Origin: Candidatus Methylomirabilota bacterium
GTDB taxonomy: Bacteria; Methylomirabilota; Methylomirabilia; Rokubacteriales; DASRDR01
DNA length: 32,228 bases
Reading direction: 5' to 3'
NCBI GenBank assembly: GCA_036005065.1
Contig: DASYQW010000221.1
Span: 1-32,228 of the forward strand
This document shows positions 15,044-22,529 of the stretch, piece by piece. Position 1 is the first letter of the stretch. Each line of letters opens with the position of its first letter. A program made the position numbers and the translations under genes. Under the pieces are notes generated by a model. The model ran no database searches. It was not told where the DNA came from and saw only the letters and a program-made list of their open reading frames with translations.

Positions 15044-15901
15044 ATGCCGTACGCCAGGACCGACGATCGTGTGCGGATTTACTACGAGGAGGACGGATCG
15101 GGCAGCCCGCTGGTCCTGGCGTACGGCATCGGGGGCAACACCGACATGTGGAACACCAACGCGGCCGCCCTCGCCGCCCGGCATCGACTCGTCCTCTGGG
15201 AGCCGCGGGGCCATGCTCGCTCCGACAGTCCCGAGGATCCGGCCCGGTATTCGTTCCAGCGGTGGGCGCTCGACCTTCGCGATCTGCTCGATCACCTGAG
15301 GATTCGGAGGGCTCACGTGGGCGGGCTCTCGCTGGGCGGCGGCATCGCGACCCGGTTCGCGCTCCGCTACCCGGGCCGGGTCCGGTCGCTCATCGTCACC
15401 AACTCCTCCTCGGCGTCCGGGCTTCCGCTGTCCGTGGAAAACCTCGTGATGCGGGCCCGGAGCATCGAGATCACCCTCGACCAGGGAATGGACGCCATGG
15501 CCGAGTACGCCATGACGGGCAACCCCAACGTGGCCGGGCGCCTCGCCCTGGACCCGGGCGCCAAAGCCGAATTTTACGAAGAGTATCGGCGGCTCAGTCC
15601 CATCGGCTATGCCAACTCCCTCCGGAGCCTCATCGCCATGGACCACATCACCGGCGACCTTCACCGGCTGCACCGGATCCCGGTGCTGCTGGTCGGCGGG
15701 GACCAGGACCCGTCGCTCGGCCCCATGAAGGTCATGCACCGAAAGATCCGGGGCTCGAAGCTCGTCGTGCTCTCCCCGGCGAGCCACTTCGCCAACCGGG
15801 ATCAGCCCGAGGCCTGGAACCGCGCGGTCCTCGCCTTCCTGGCCCGGTGCGACCGGCCCCGCCGCACCGGGCCGGCCCGCTCGCGCGCCGGCCGGGGCTG
15901 A
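15044..15901 (+). CDS. Alpha/beta hydrolase
   Basis: A 285-residue alpha/beta-hydrolase fold enzyme starting at the ATG at 15044, preceded by AGGAGG at a good distance. The catalytic triad is visible: nucleophile Ser96 in GGLSLGGG (93-100), Asp222 in VGGDQDPS and His248 in SPASHFAN. The oxyanion-hole region is YGIGGNTDMW (27-36). The overall pattern resembles 3-oxoadipate enol-lactonase and related esterase or C-C hydrolases, but the substrate cannot be fixed. There is no signal peptide, so it is probably cytosolic. The C-terminal 15 residues are Arg/Gly-rich and probably disordered. It converges with the ABC substrate-binding protein gene, whose stop is 61 bases away. Confidence 0.93.
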   Translation: MPYARTDDRVRIYYEEDGSGSPLVLAYGIGGNTDMWNTNAAALAARHRLVLWEPRGHARSDSPEDPARYSFQRWALDLRDLLDHLRIRRAHVGGLSLGGGIATRFALRYPGRVRSLIVTNSSSASGLPLSVENLVMRARSIEITLDQGMDAMAEYAMTGNPNVAGRLALDPGAKAEFYEEYRRLSPIGYANSLRSLIAMDHITGDLHRLHRIPVLLVGGDQDPSLGPMKVMHRKIRGSKLVVLSPASHFANRDQPEAWNRAVLAFLARCDRPRRTGPARSRAGRG

Positions 15902-15962
15902 GCCGGCCCGGTCGCGCCGCGCGACGCATCCCGGGGCTTCCGACGGCGTTCGCTCGTTTCGG

Positions 15963-17513
15963 CTACCTGTCGTCCTTGAACGCCATGTCGGAGGCCTTGA
16001 TTACCTCGTCCCCGCGCGCCTTCCAGACGAGGCGGCGGTTCACGCCGTAGAGGTCGACCTGCTGGTAGAGGGGCATGGCCGCCGCCTCTTCCACCCAGAG
16101 CCGGTTGATCCGGTGGTAGAGCTCGAGGCGCTTCTTTTCGTCCATCGTGCCCTGCGCCTCGTCCACCAGCCTGTCGAACTCGGGATTGTGGTAATTGACG
16201 AAGATCCCGCCCGTCCGGAACAGCGGGACGTAGATGCTCTCGGCGTCGTAGGTACCCGCCCCCCAGCCGATGAGCCACACCGGTCCGGCCTTGTGGACGT
16301 AGGCCATGCTGTTGAGGTAGTTGCCCCACTCGTAGGTGCGGGGCGTCGTGCGGATGCCGGCCCGCGTGAGCTGACCGCTCACGGCCTCGGCCACCTCCTT
16401 GTCGCGGACGTACCGGCCCTGGGGACTGTTCAGGACGATGTCGATCCCGTTGGGGTGGCCGGCCTCGGCCAGGAGCCTGGCGGCCTGGGCCGGGTCGGGC
16501 CGGAGCGGCTTGAGCTCGCGATCGAACCCGAAGTGCCGGTCCGTCAGCATGGTGGCGACCCGGACACCCTTCCCGTCCAGGACGGTCCGGATGAGCTCGT
16601 CCACGTCGACCGCGACGTTCATGGCCCGACGCACGCGGCGGTCCACGGTCGGCCCCGCGTAAGGGCCGACCACCTTGTGCTGGGCGTCCATCTGGTGGGT
16701 GTAGTACAGGAGCTGGATGGTCCGCACACTGGGAGCCGTGGACAGGGTGACGCGCGGATGGCGATCGATGACGGGCGCCAGATGGGGCGGAATGTTGACG
16801 GCCAGGTCGATCTCGCCGTTTTGCAGCGCGGCCACCCGCACGGCGTCGTCGGGGATCGGCCGGAACACGACCGTCTTGATCTTCGGCGCGCCCCGCCAGT
16901 ACTGCTCGTTCGCCTCGAGGACGATCTCCTCGTCCTTCGCCCACCGGACGTACCGGTAGGGACCGGTGCCGATCGGGTTCTTCGAGATGTATGTCGAGTC
17001 CTTCCCTTCGTACGCCTTCGGGGGATACATCGCGGCCTGGGCGAAGGCCATGGCCTTCGCGAAGATCGGCCAGGGCTTCCGGGTATGGACGCGGACCGTG
17101 TGGGGGTCGACGATCTCCACCCGGTCGATCGGCACGAAGTTGGGAGTGGCGCGGAGCTTGTTGGCGGGATTCGCCAGGCGCTCGAGGCTGAACTTCACCG
17201 ATTCGGCCGTGAACTCCTCGCCGTTATGGAAGCGGACGCCCCGCCGCAGCTTGACCTCCCAGGTCGTCGGCGCCACGGTCTTCGGCAGCTCCACGGCCAG
17301 CGCCGGCACGAGGTCGAGGTTCTGGTCCCGCATGACGAGCCCCTCGTAGAGATGGCGGGCCAGGTTGGAGGCCGGCGTCTCCTGCTGGTTCATCGTGTCG
17401 AGGCTCGTCGGATCGACGCCCTGGGCGATGACGACGCGGCCGGACGGCGCGGCCGCCGCCGTCAGGGGAAGGGCGAGGAGGAGGAGCGACGAGGCGATTC
17501 GTCGGACGAGCAT
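15963..17513 (-). CDS. ABC transporter family 5 substrate-binding protein
   Basis: A 516-residue exported solute-binding protein of the peptide/nickel/glutathione (DppA/OppA, SBP_bac_5) group. It has a signal peptide of about 22 residues (basic start, then a Leu-rich core ending AAAAPSG) and no lipobox Cys. Family hallmarks include LARHLYEGLV, the KLRRGVRFHNGEEFTAESVK segment (about 88-107), NPIGTGPYRY and RRAMNVAVDVDEL. GGAGG lies 7 bases before the ATG at 17513, and a promoter is visible at 17557-17586. No permease or ATPase genes are adjacent, so it is an orphan that must share a transporter encoded elsewhere. The ligand may be a peptide, glutathione or another compound. Confidence 0.95.
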   Translation of the reverse strand: MLVRRIASSLLLLALPLTAAAAPSGRVVIAQGVDPTSLDTMNQQETPASNLARHLYEGLVMRDQNLDLVPALAVELPKTVAPTTWEVKLRRGVRFHNGEEFTAESVKFSLERLANPANKLRATPNFVPIDRVEIVDPHTVRVHTRKPWPIFAKAMAFAQAAMYPPKAYEGKDSTYISKNPIGTGPYRYVRWAKDEEIVLEANEQYWRGAPKIKTVVFRPIPDDAVRVAALQNGEIDLAVNIPPHLAPVIDRHPRVTLSTAPSVRTIQLLYYTHQMDAQHKVVGPYAGPTVDRRVRRAMNVAVDVDELIRTVLDGKGVRVATMLTDRHFGFDRELKPLRPDPAQAARLLAEAGHPNGIDIVLNSPQGRYVRDKEVAEAVSGQLTRAGIRTTPRTYEWGNYLNSMAYVHKAGPVWLIGWGAGTYDAESIYVPLFRTGGIFVNYHNPEFDRLVDEAQGTMDEKKRLELYHRINRLWVEEAAAMPLYQQVDLYGVNRRLVWKARGDEVIKASDMAFKDDR

Positions 17514-17556
17514 GCGGCGCCTCCGAGTCGGAATGTTGGGGGCAGCGATGAACGTT

Positions 17557-17586
17557 ACTCTAGCCGGCCCGCGCGGCGCCGGTCAA
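17557..17586 (-). promoter_or_regulatory. Promoter of the substrate-binding protein gene
   Basis: Minus strand: -35 TTGACC (17586-17581), an 18-base spacer, -10 TAGAGT (17562-17557), followed by a leader of about 35 bases with a GGAGG site before the ATG at 17513. Confidence 0.55.
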
Positions 17587-17611
17587 GGCGCTGTCCTCAT
17601 GTGATTCGCAG

Positions 17612-17617
17612 TATGAT
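17612..17617 (+). promoter_or_regulatory. -10 element of the acetyltransferase gene (leaderless)
   Basis: TATGAT ends 6 bases before the ATG at 17624, so transcription would start at or next to the start codon. No clear -35 is seen, and there is no Shine-Dalgarno site before the ATG. Confidence 0.4.
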
Positions 17618-17623
17618 GACGGC

Positions 17624-18403
17624 ATGAGCCATTCCACGCTCTGGCGGACGTTCACGCTCCGTGATCGACCCGAGCTGGAGCCCGAGTTCGAGCGACTCGC
17701 CGAGGAAGGATGGCCCCGCTTCATGCGCCAGCGAGACGAGCTCGGCTGCGGACGCTACTGGCCGGCGCTCTTCACCGAGTTCGCCGACTGGCAGCTCGCG
17801 GTGTGCGGTCAGTTCGGCCGGGTCGTCGCGGTCGGGCACGCGATCCCATTCGTCTGGGGCGGCCAGGCCGACGCCCTTCCCCCCAGCATCGCCGGGATCA
17901 TGGAGAATGCGGCGCACGCACGGGCGCACGGCCGCCCGCCGACGACGCTCTCCGCCCTCGCCGTGCTGGTGGACCGGCGCCATCGTGGGGAGGGGCTCAG
18001 CCGGGCCGTCCTGACCGCGATGGCGCAGCTGGCGCAGGGAAAGGGCCTCGAGGCGTTCGTGGCCCCCGTCCGGCCGACGCTCAAGGCCAGCTATCCGCTC
18101 GCGGGCATGGGGCAATACGTCAAGTGGACGGATGGCGAGGGGCTGCCGTTCGATCCGTGGGTGCGTACTCACGCGAAGCTCGGAGCCGAGATCGTCGGCG
18201 TGCTCCCCCGGGCGATGGTCATCGTGGGAACGGTGGGGGCGTGGGAGGAGTGGACGGCCATGCGCTTCCCCGACTCCGGGACGTACGTCGTCCCGGGCGC
18301 GCTTCAGCCGGTCACGATCGATCGCGATCGGGACGAAGGACGCTACGAGGACCCGAACGTCTGGATGCGGCACCCGATGTCGGAGCGGAGGGCCGGGCGA
18401 TGA
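17624..18403 (+). CDS. GNAT-like N-acetyltransferase
   Basis: A 259-residue protein with a GNAT acetyl-CoA-binding motif: LSALAVLVDRRHRGEGLSRA (about 109-128), in which RHRGEGLS matches the R/Q-x-x-G-x-G/A loop, followed by a helix (VLTAMAQLAQ) and a strand (LEAFVAPV). The long extra N- and C-terminal parts are unusual for small GNATs, and the acceptor is unknown. It begins leaderlessly from the -10 at 17612-17617. Its last codon overlaps the start of the oxygenase gene (ATGA at 18400-18403), so the two are translationally coupled and probably act on the same compound or pathway. It is divergent from the substrate-binding protein gene. Confidence 0.8.
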   Translation: MSHSTLWRTFTLRDRPELEPEFERLAEEGWPRFMRQRDELGCGRYWPALFTEFADWQLAVCGQFGRVVAVGHAIPFVWGGQADALPPSIAGIMENAAHARAHGRPPTTLSALAVLVDRRHRGEGLSRAVLTAMAQLAQGKGLEAFVAPVRPTLKASYPLAGMGQYVKWTDGEGLPFDPWVRTHAKLGAEIVGVLPRAMVIVGTVGAWEEWTAMRFPDSGTYVVPGALQPVTIDRDRDEGRYEDPNVWMRHPMSERRAGR

Positions 18404-19437
18404 ACATCTTCAAAGCCATGGCCGTGAGGAGCGTCGAGGAAGCGACGCGGGCGATCCCCGTCATCGACTTCGGTCCCGCGCTCCGAGGCCAGCCGGGTGG
18501 GCTCGACGCCGTCGCGGGCGAGGTGCGGCGCGCCTGCGAGCAGGTCGGCTTCTTCTACCTCGCCGGTCACGGCGTGCCCCCGGCGGTGGTCGATGCCGCC
18601 TTCCGGGCCGCGCGCGAGTTTCATGGGATGCCGCTCGAAGAGAAGCTCGCGCTCAGGATCAACGAGAACAACATCGGCTACCTGGCGGTGAACCAGAGCA
18701 TCCAGGGGGCGTCCACCGTCCACAAGGCCACTCGACCGAACTACAACGAGAGCTTCTTCATCAGCCACGACCGGGACGCCAGCCACCCCGATGTCCTCGC
18801 CGGTACTCCGCTCCGCGGCCGCAACCAGTGGCCCGAGGGGCGCGAGGGGATGCGGTCCGCGATGGTCAGGTACTTCGAGACCCTGGAGGGGCTGGGCGAG
18901 GGGATGCTGCCGGTGCTCGCGCGGGCGCTGGACATGCCGCCCGGCCACTTCAGCCCGTTCTTCCGGAACGAGGCGCACATCAACCTGCGCTTCCTGCACT
19001 ACCCGCCGCAGGACACGGAGGACGACGAGCAGTTCGGCCAGGGGCCCCACACCGACAACTCGTTCGTCACCATGCTCGCCCGAGAGGATGTTCCCGGGCT
19101 CGCCGTCCGTCTCCCCGGCGGGGAGTGGCTGGCCCCGCCGGTGATCCCCGGGACGTTCCTCGTCAACCTCGGCAACATCATGAAGCGGTGGTCGAACGAT
19201 CGCTTTCTCTCGACCCCCCACGGGGTGCTGAACGATTCGGGTACGGACCGCTACTCGATCGCCTTCTTCTACAGCCCGAACGTGGAGACGGTCATCGAGT
19301 GCTTGCCGACGTGCGTCGGCCCCGGCGATCCGGCGCGATACCCCCCGGCCGTGTATCGCGACCTCGTTCTGGAATTCTACAACGCCAACTACTTCCACCG
19401 TCAGGCCTACGCCGGAAGCCCGCAGACCGCCGGCTGA
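18400..19437 (+). CDS. Isopenicillin N synthase-family Fe(II)/2-oxoglutarate oxygenase
   Basis: A 345-residue protein from the ATG at 18400, overlapping the acetyltransferase stop. It has the N-terminal DIOX_N region (IPVIDFGPAL, CEQVGFFYLAGHGVP) and the 2OG-Fe(II) oxygenase core. Metal ligands are His217 and Asp219 (GPHTDNSF) and His274 (STPHGVLN); Arg284-x-Ser286 (RYSIAFFY) would bind the 2-oxoglutarate carboxylate. The family hydroxylates, desaturates or cyclises small molecules; plant and bacterial relatives act on hormones, amino acids or antibiotics. The substrate here is unknown. The frame remains open far upstream (to 17710), but that part is a shadow of the acetyltransferase gene. 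Coupling to an acetyltransferase suggests a two-step modification of one substrate. Confidence 0.93.
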   Translation: MNIFKAMAVRSVEEATRAIPVIDFGPALRGQPGGLDAVAGEVRRACEQVGFFYLAGHGVPPAVVDAAFRAAREFHGMPLEEKLALRINENNIGYLAVNQSIQGASTVHKATRPNYNESFFISHDRDASHPDVLAGTPLRGRNQWPEGREGMRSAMVRYFETLEGLGEGMLPVLARALDMPPGHFSPFFRNEAHINLRFLHYPPQDTEDDEQFGQGPHTDNSFVTMLAREDVPGLAVRLPGGEWLAPPVIPGTFLVNLGNIMKRWSNDRFLSTPHGVLNDSGTDRYSIAFFYSPNVETVIECLPTCVGPGDPARYPPAVYRDLVLEFYNANYFHRQAYAGSPQTAG

Positions 19438-19476
19438 GCGGCCGGCCCTCGTCCACCGTGCGCGCGCCGGCTCGCG

Positions 19477-20490
19477 TCACGCACGCCAGAAGCCCCGGAC
19501 GAGCTGCCCGAGGACGTAGACCATGGCGGCGCCCACCACCAGCTTGATGCCGGCCGGGCCTACCACGAACGGGATGCCGAAGATGCCGAACGTCATGAGC
19601 AGGCCGCCCGTCAGGATCACGAACATTCGCCGCCAGCGCCGACTGCGTCGCCAGGCACCCGAGCGCCAGGCGGCCTTGATCTCGGAGAACGAAGCCGCGT
19701 CCTCGGCCTGGGCCCCGACCGTCCGGCCGCGGATCCGATACGTGGACCGACGCCAGACGTAGGGTCGCGCGGACAGGTCCCGGCTCTGGCGGGCCATCTC
19801 CTCGACCTCTACGTGGGTCATCGGCTGGCCCCCGGTGAGCATCAGGTGGATGAGGCCGCCCATGAACAGCACGAAGCCCAGCGCCGCCATGCCGATGGCG
19901 ACGGCCAGCAGCGGAGGCTGGTGCCGCGCCATGACGTCCTCGAGTGCCTTCATGGCCGGAGACAACTCGCCGAGGGTGATGGCGAGCAGCGCGACGGCCA
20001 CGGACGCCCCCCACCCGAGGGCCTGTCGTACGCCGCCGGGCGTGCCGGCTGCTCCGGTCGAGAGGGCGGACGGCGCCTCAGGCGCCACCGGCCCCGGCGC
20101 TTCCGACTCCTCCTCCTCTCCGGCTGGCGCCGGTGGGCCGGCAGCCGCTCGGGCGTTGGCGCGGCCGATGGCCCGGCCGAAGGCGATGATGAGCGCGTGC
20201 AAGCCCCACCATCCCCCCACCACGAGGGCGAGCATGCCGAGGTTGCGCGCGGTGAATCCGCCTTCGGCGCTCCCGAGGAAGCGGGCGAACAGGAGGAGGA
20301 TGACGAGCCAGCAGCCGACGTAGGCGGCACCCCAGCGGCGACGGCGGGACCACCCCGGTGGCGGCGGCTCGAGGTCGAGCAGGGTCTCGCTCCACTGGAC
20401 CATCGCGTAGACCATCACCAGCGACACGACGGCCAGCGGAAGGACGAAGGCGAGTAGCAGCTCGGCGGTGCCGGGCGCCCCGGACATCAT
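19477..20490 (-). CDS. Multi-pass membrane protein of unknown function
   Basis: A 337-residue membrane protein with about six or seven hydrophobic helices (roughly 10-32, 53-72, 83-105, 158-177, 192-217, 289-310, 312-333). A charged, Pro/Ala/Glu-rich cytosolic loop (about 112-150, with EEEESEAPG) and a basic stretch (WRSGAWRRSRRWRR) lie before the last helices. No transporter or enzyme motif was recognised. The start is ATGATG at 20490/20487. It is the last gene of the minus-strand signalling operon, 45 bases after the cyclase stop, so it may be a target or membrane partner of that system; this is inference from position only. Confidence 0.75.
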   Translation of the reverse strand: MMSGAPGTAELLLAFVLPLAVVSLVMVYAMVQWSETLLDLEPPPPGWSRRRRWGAAYVGCWLVILLLFARFLGSAEGGFTARNLGMLALVVGGWWGLHALIIAFGRAIGRANARAAAGPPAPAGEEEESEAPGPVAPEAPSALSTGAAGTPGGVRQALGWGASVAVALLAITLGELSPAMKALEDVMARHQPPLLAVAIGMAALGFVLFMGGLIHLMLTGGQPMTHVEVEEMARQSRDLSARPYVWRRSTYRIRGRTVGAQAEDAASFSEIKAAWRSGAWRRSRRWRRMFVILTGGLLMTFGIFGIPFVVGPAGIKLVVGAAMVYVLGQLVRGFWRA

Positions 20491-20535
20491 CCGCTCGATC
20501 CGATCCCGGATCCCCGCGGGCTGGGCGGCGAGACG

Positions 20536-22146
20536 CTATGCCCCGGCCGGGCCTCGGTCGCCGCGCGTGAGGCGGAGCACGTTGAAGGTCGGGACCGGCC
20601 TGAGGAGTCCCTTCAAGACGAGAGGGCCCACCTCCTCGGTCTCGGCCAGATCCTCGAGGGCGGTCGCCACCCGGGCGGCCACGAGGATCTGTCCGGCCTT
20701 CGCCTCGCCGCAGAGGCGCGCGGCGAGGTTCGTCACCGTCCCGATGGCGCCGTAGTCCCAGCGCCCTTCGAAGCCGATGGCGCCGAGGGTCGCGTAGCCC
20801 TGGGCGATTCCGACGCCGAGGTCGAGATCCCATCCGCGTTTGCGCCATCCCGCGCTGAGCGCCTTGACCCGATCGCGCATCGCCACCGCCATCCGGATGG
20901 CACGCTCGGCGGGATTCGACACCGGGACGGGGTCATTGAAGAAGACCATCATCCCGTCGCCGGTGAAGCGCTCGAGCGTCCCCTCGTGCTGGAGAATCAG
21001 CTGGCCCATCTCGGCGTGGTACTGGCGGAGGACGCCCATCACCTCCTCGGGCTCGGACGTCTCGGCGAATGCGGTGAACCCGCGGAGATCGAGAAACACG
21101 ACCGTGACCTCCCGGCGGTGCGTCTTCAGGGGATCGTCGGCATCACCGGCCACGATGAGATCGGCCAGCTGCGGCGAGAAGAATCGCTTGAGTCGACCGA
21201 GGCGCTCGACCTGAGCGACCTGCTCCCGGACGCGCTCTTCGAGCGTCCGGTTCCACTCCGCCAGTTCCCTGAGGTGCCGCACCTCCTGGTCGCGCAGGCG
21301 TTTCTTCTCGAGACAGGCGCCGATCCGGGCCCGGAGGAGCACGGGGTCGAAGGGCTTGGCCAGGTAATCTTCCGCGCCCAGCTCGATGCATCGCACGACG
21401 CTCGCGATCTCGTCGAGCGCCGAGATCATCAGGACGGGGATGTCGCGCAGCGCGGAATCGGCCTTGAGGCGCTGGAGGACCTCGTAGCCGTCCATCTCCG
21501 GCATCATCACGTCCAGCAGCACGAGATCCACCGGCTCGGTCCGGAGGGCATCGAGGGCCTGGCGGCCGCCGGCCGCCATCCGGACCCGGTAGCCCTGTCG
21601 GGCGAGCCGCCGCGCCAGCATCTCGCGGTTGCTCTCGTTGTCGTCGACGACCAGGATCGCCCCGTGCTCAGGCGACGCGACGGGGGCCACGGCCCGGGGG
21701 GCCGAGGCGTCCGGGGCCCGCCCGCCGGCCCCGGACCGCTCGTCCCCCGGTCGCGGCACGCCCTGCCGGATCAACGTGCGCAGGTGGTCCGCCGCGGTGC
21801 TGATCCGGGCCAGGTCCGGCAGCAGGCTGACCGAGCCGGCCGGGGCGGCCTGGGCGCTGAGGGCTTGAGCGGTGGCGATGATCCGCTCCAGCGGCTCGGT
21901 CAGCTCGGCCGCCGCGCGCTCGAGATCCACGGTGCCCGCCTCGGCGCCGGGCGCGGCCAGCACCTCATTGATGCGGGCGAGGAGCCACCGGGAATCCTCC
22001 TGGATGCGGCGGAGCCCGGGCGCCAGGTCGGCTCCGCTGGCGGCCTCGAGGTCCTCCAGCAGCATCTCGCTGTAGCCGATCATGTGGTTCAACGGCGTCC
22101 GCAGCTCGTGGCGGAGGTAGGCGAGGCTGGTGGGCTCGGGCGTCAT
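20536..22146 (-). CDS. HisKA-REC-class III nucleotide cyclase fusion
   Basis: 536 residues from the ATG at 22146, which overlaps the previous stop (ATGA). Residues about 5-65 are a HisKA-like helix pair with the phospho-acceptor motif [10 protein letters not shown] (His13), but no HATPase domain follows. Next is a receiver (about 163-282: Asp212 in LLDVMMPEMDG, Lys264 in LAKPFDP), a coiled-coil linker (283-318) and a class III adenylate/guanylate cyclase domain (about 343-530). The cyclase has metal Asp353 (FLDLRGF) and Asp397 (FTGDGMM), plus Asn473 and Arg477 (NLAARL). The usual base-reading Lys is replaced in LERFTGDG, so cAMP versus cGMP cannot be called. It must be phosphorylated in trans, most likely by the hybrid kinase two genes upstream. 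A longer frame to 22230 lies over the preceding gene. Confidence 0.92.
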   Translation of the reverse strand: MTPEPTSLAYLRHELRTPLNHMIGYSEMLLEDLEAASGADLAPGLRRIQEDSRWLLARINEVLAAPGAEAGTVDLERAAAELTEPLERIIATAQALSAQAAPAGSVSLLPDLARISTAADHLRTLIRQGVPRPGDERSGAGGRAPDASAPRAVAPVASPEHGAILVVDDNESNREMLARRLARQGYRVRMAAGGRQALDALRTEPVDLVLLDVMMPEMDGYEVLQRLKADSALRDIPVLMISALDEIASVVRCIELGAEDYLAKPFDPVLLRARIGACLEKKRLRDQEVRHLRELAEWNRTLEERVREQVAQVERLGRLKRFFSPQLADLIVAGDADDPLKTHRREVTVVFLDLRGFTAFAETSEPEEVMGVLRQYHAEMGQLILQHEGTLERFTGDGMMVFFNDPVPVSNPAERAIRMAVAMRDRVKALSAGWRKRGWDLDLGVGIAQGYATLGAIGFEGRWDYGAIGTVTNLAARLCGEAKAGQILVAARVATALEDLAETEEVGPLVLKGLLRPVPTFNVLRLTRGDRGPAGA

Positions 22147-22520
22147 CCGGCGGGCCTGCTGGACAGCAGCGCTTCGATCTTGGCCAGCAGCCGGGGAAAC
22201 TCGATCGGCTTGGTATCGAAATCGTCGCACCCGGCCTCCAGCGCCTTCTCGCGGTCACCGGACATGGCGTGGGCGGTGAGGGCGATGATGGGAATGTCCC
22301 GCGTCGCCGGCGCGGCCTTGAGCCGCCGCGTCGCTTCCCAGCCGTCCAGCCCGGGCAGGCTCATGTCCATGAGGATGAGCGCCGGCCCCTCCGACTGCGC
22401 CCGCTCGACGCCTTCCTGCCCATCGACGGCCAGGACGACCTCGTAGCCTTTCCGCTGCAGCCGCCGGGACAGCATGTCCCGGTTCATCTCGTTGTCCTCG
22501 ACGAGGAGGATCTTCGGCAT
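22143..22520 (-). CDS. Single-domain response regulator (DivK/CheY-like)
   Basis: A 125-residue stand-alone receiver: VEDNEMNRDM with the acidic pair, phospho-acceptor Asp52 (LILMDMSLPGLDGW), switch Thr82 (ALTAHAM) and Lys104 (DTKPIEF). The MDMSLPxLDGWE style is that of DivK-like relay receivers paired with hybrid kinases. The ATG at 22520 lies 9 bases after the hybrid kinase stop, whose TGAGG also supplies the ribosome-binding site. Its own stop overlaps the next gene's start. This tight packing shows one operon of kinase, receiver and cyclase. It probably shuttles phosphate between them. Confidence 0.95.
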   Translation of the reverse strand: MPKILLVEDNEMNRDMLSRRLQRKGYEVVLAVDGQEGVERAQSEGPALILMDMSLPGLDGWEATRRLKAAPATRDIPIIALTAHAMSGDREKALEAGCDDFDTKPIEFPRLLAKIEALLSSRPAG

Positions 22521-22529
22521 GACCTGTCC

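Noticed and set aside
16113-17627. 504-residue open frame on the plus strand
   Set aside because: Shadow of the substrate-binding protein gene; the translation is rich in Val/Asp/Gly/Arg without any motif.
17710-18399. N-terminal extension of the oxygenase gene
   Set aside because: The open frame overlaps the acetyltransferase gene in another frame. The DIOX_N domain begins normally after the ATG at 18400.
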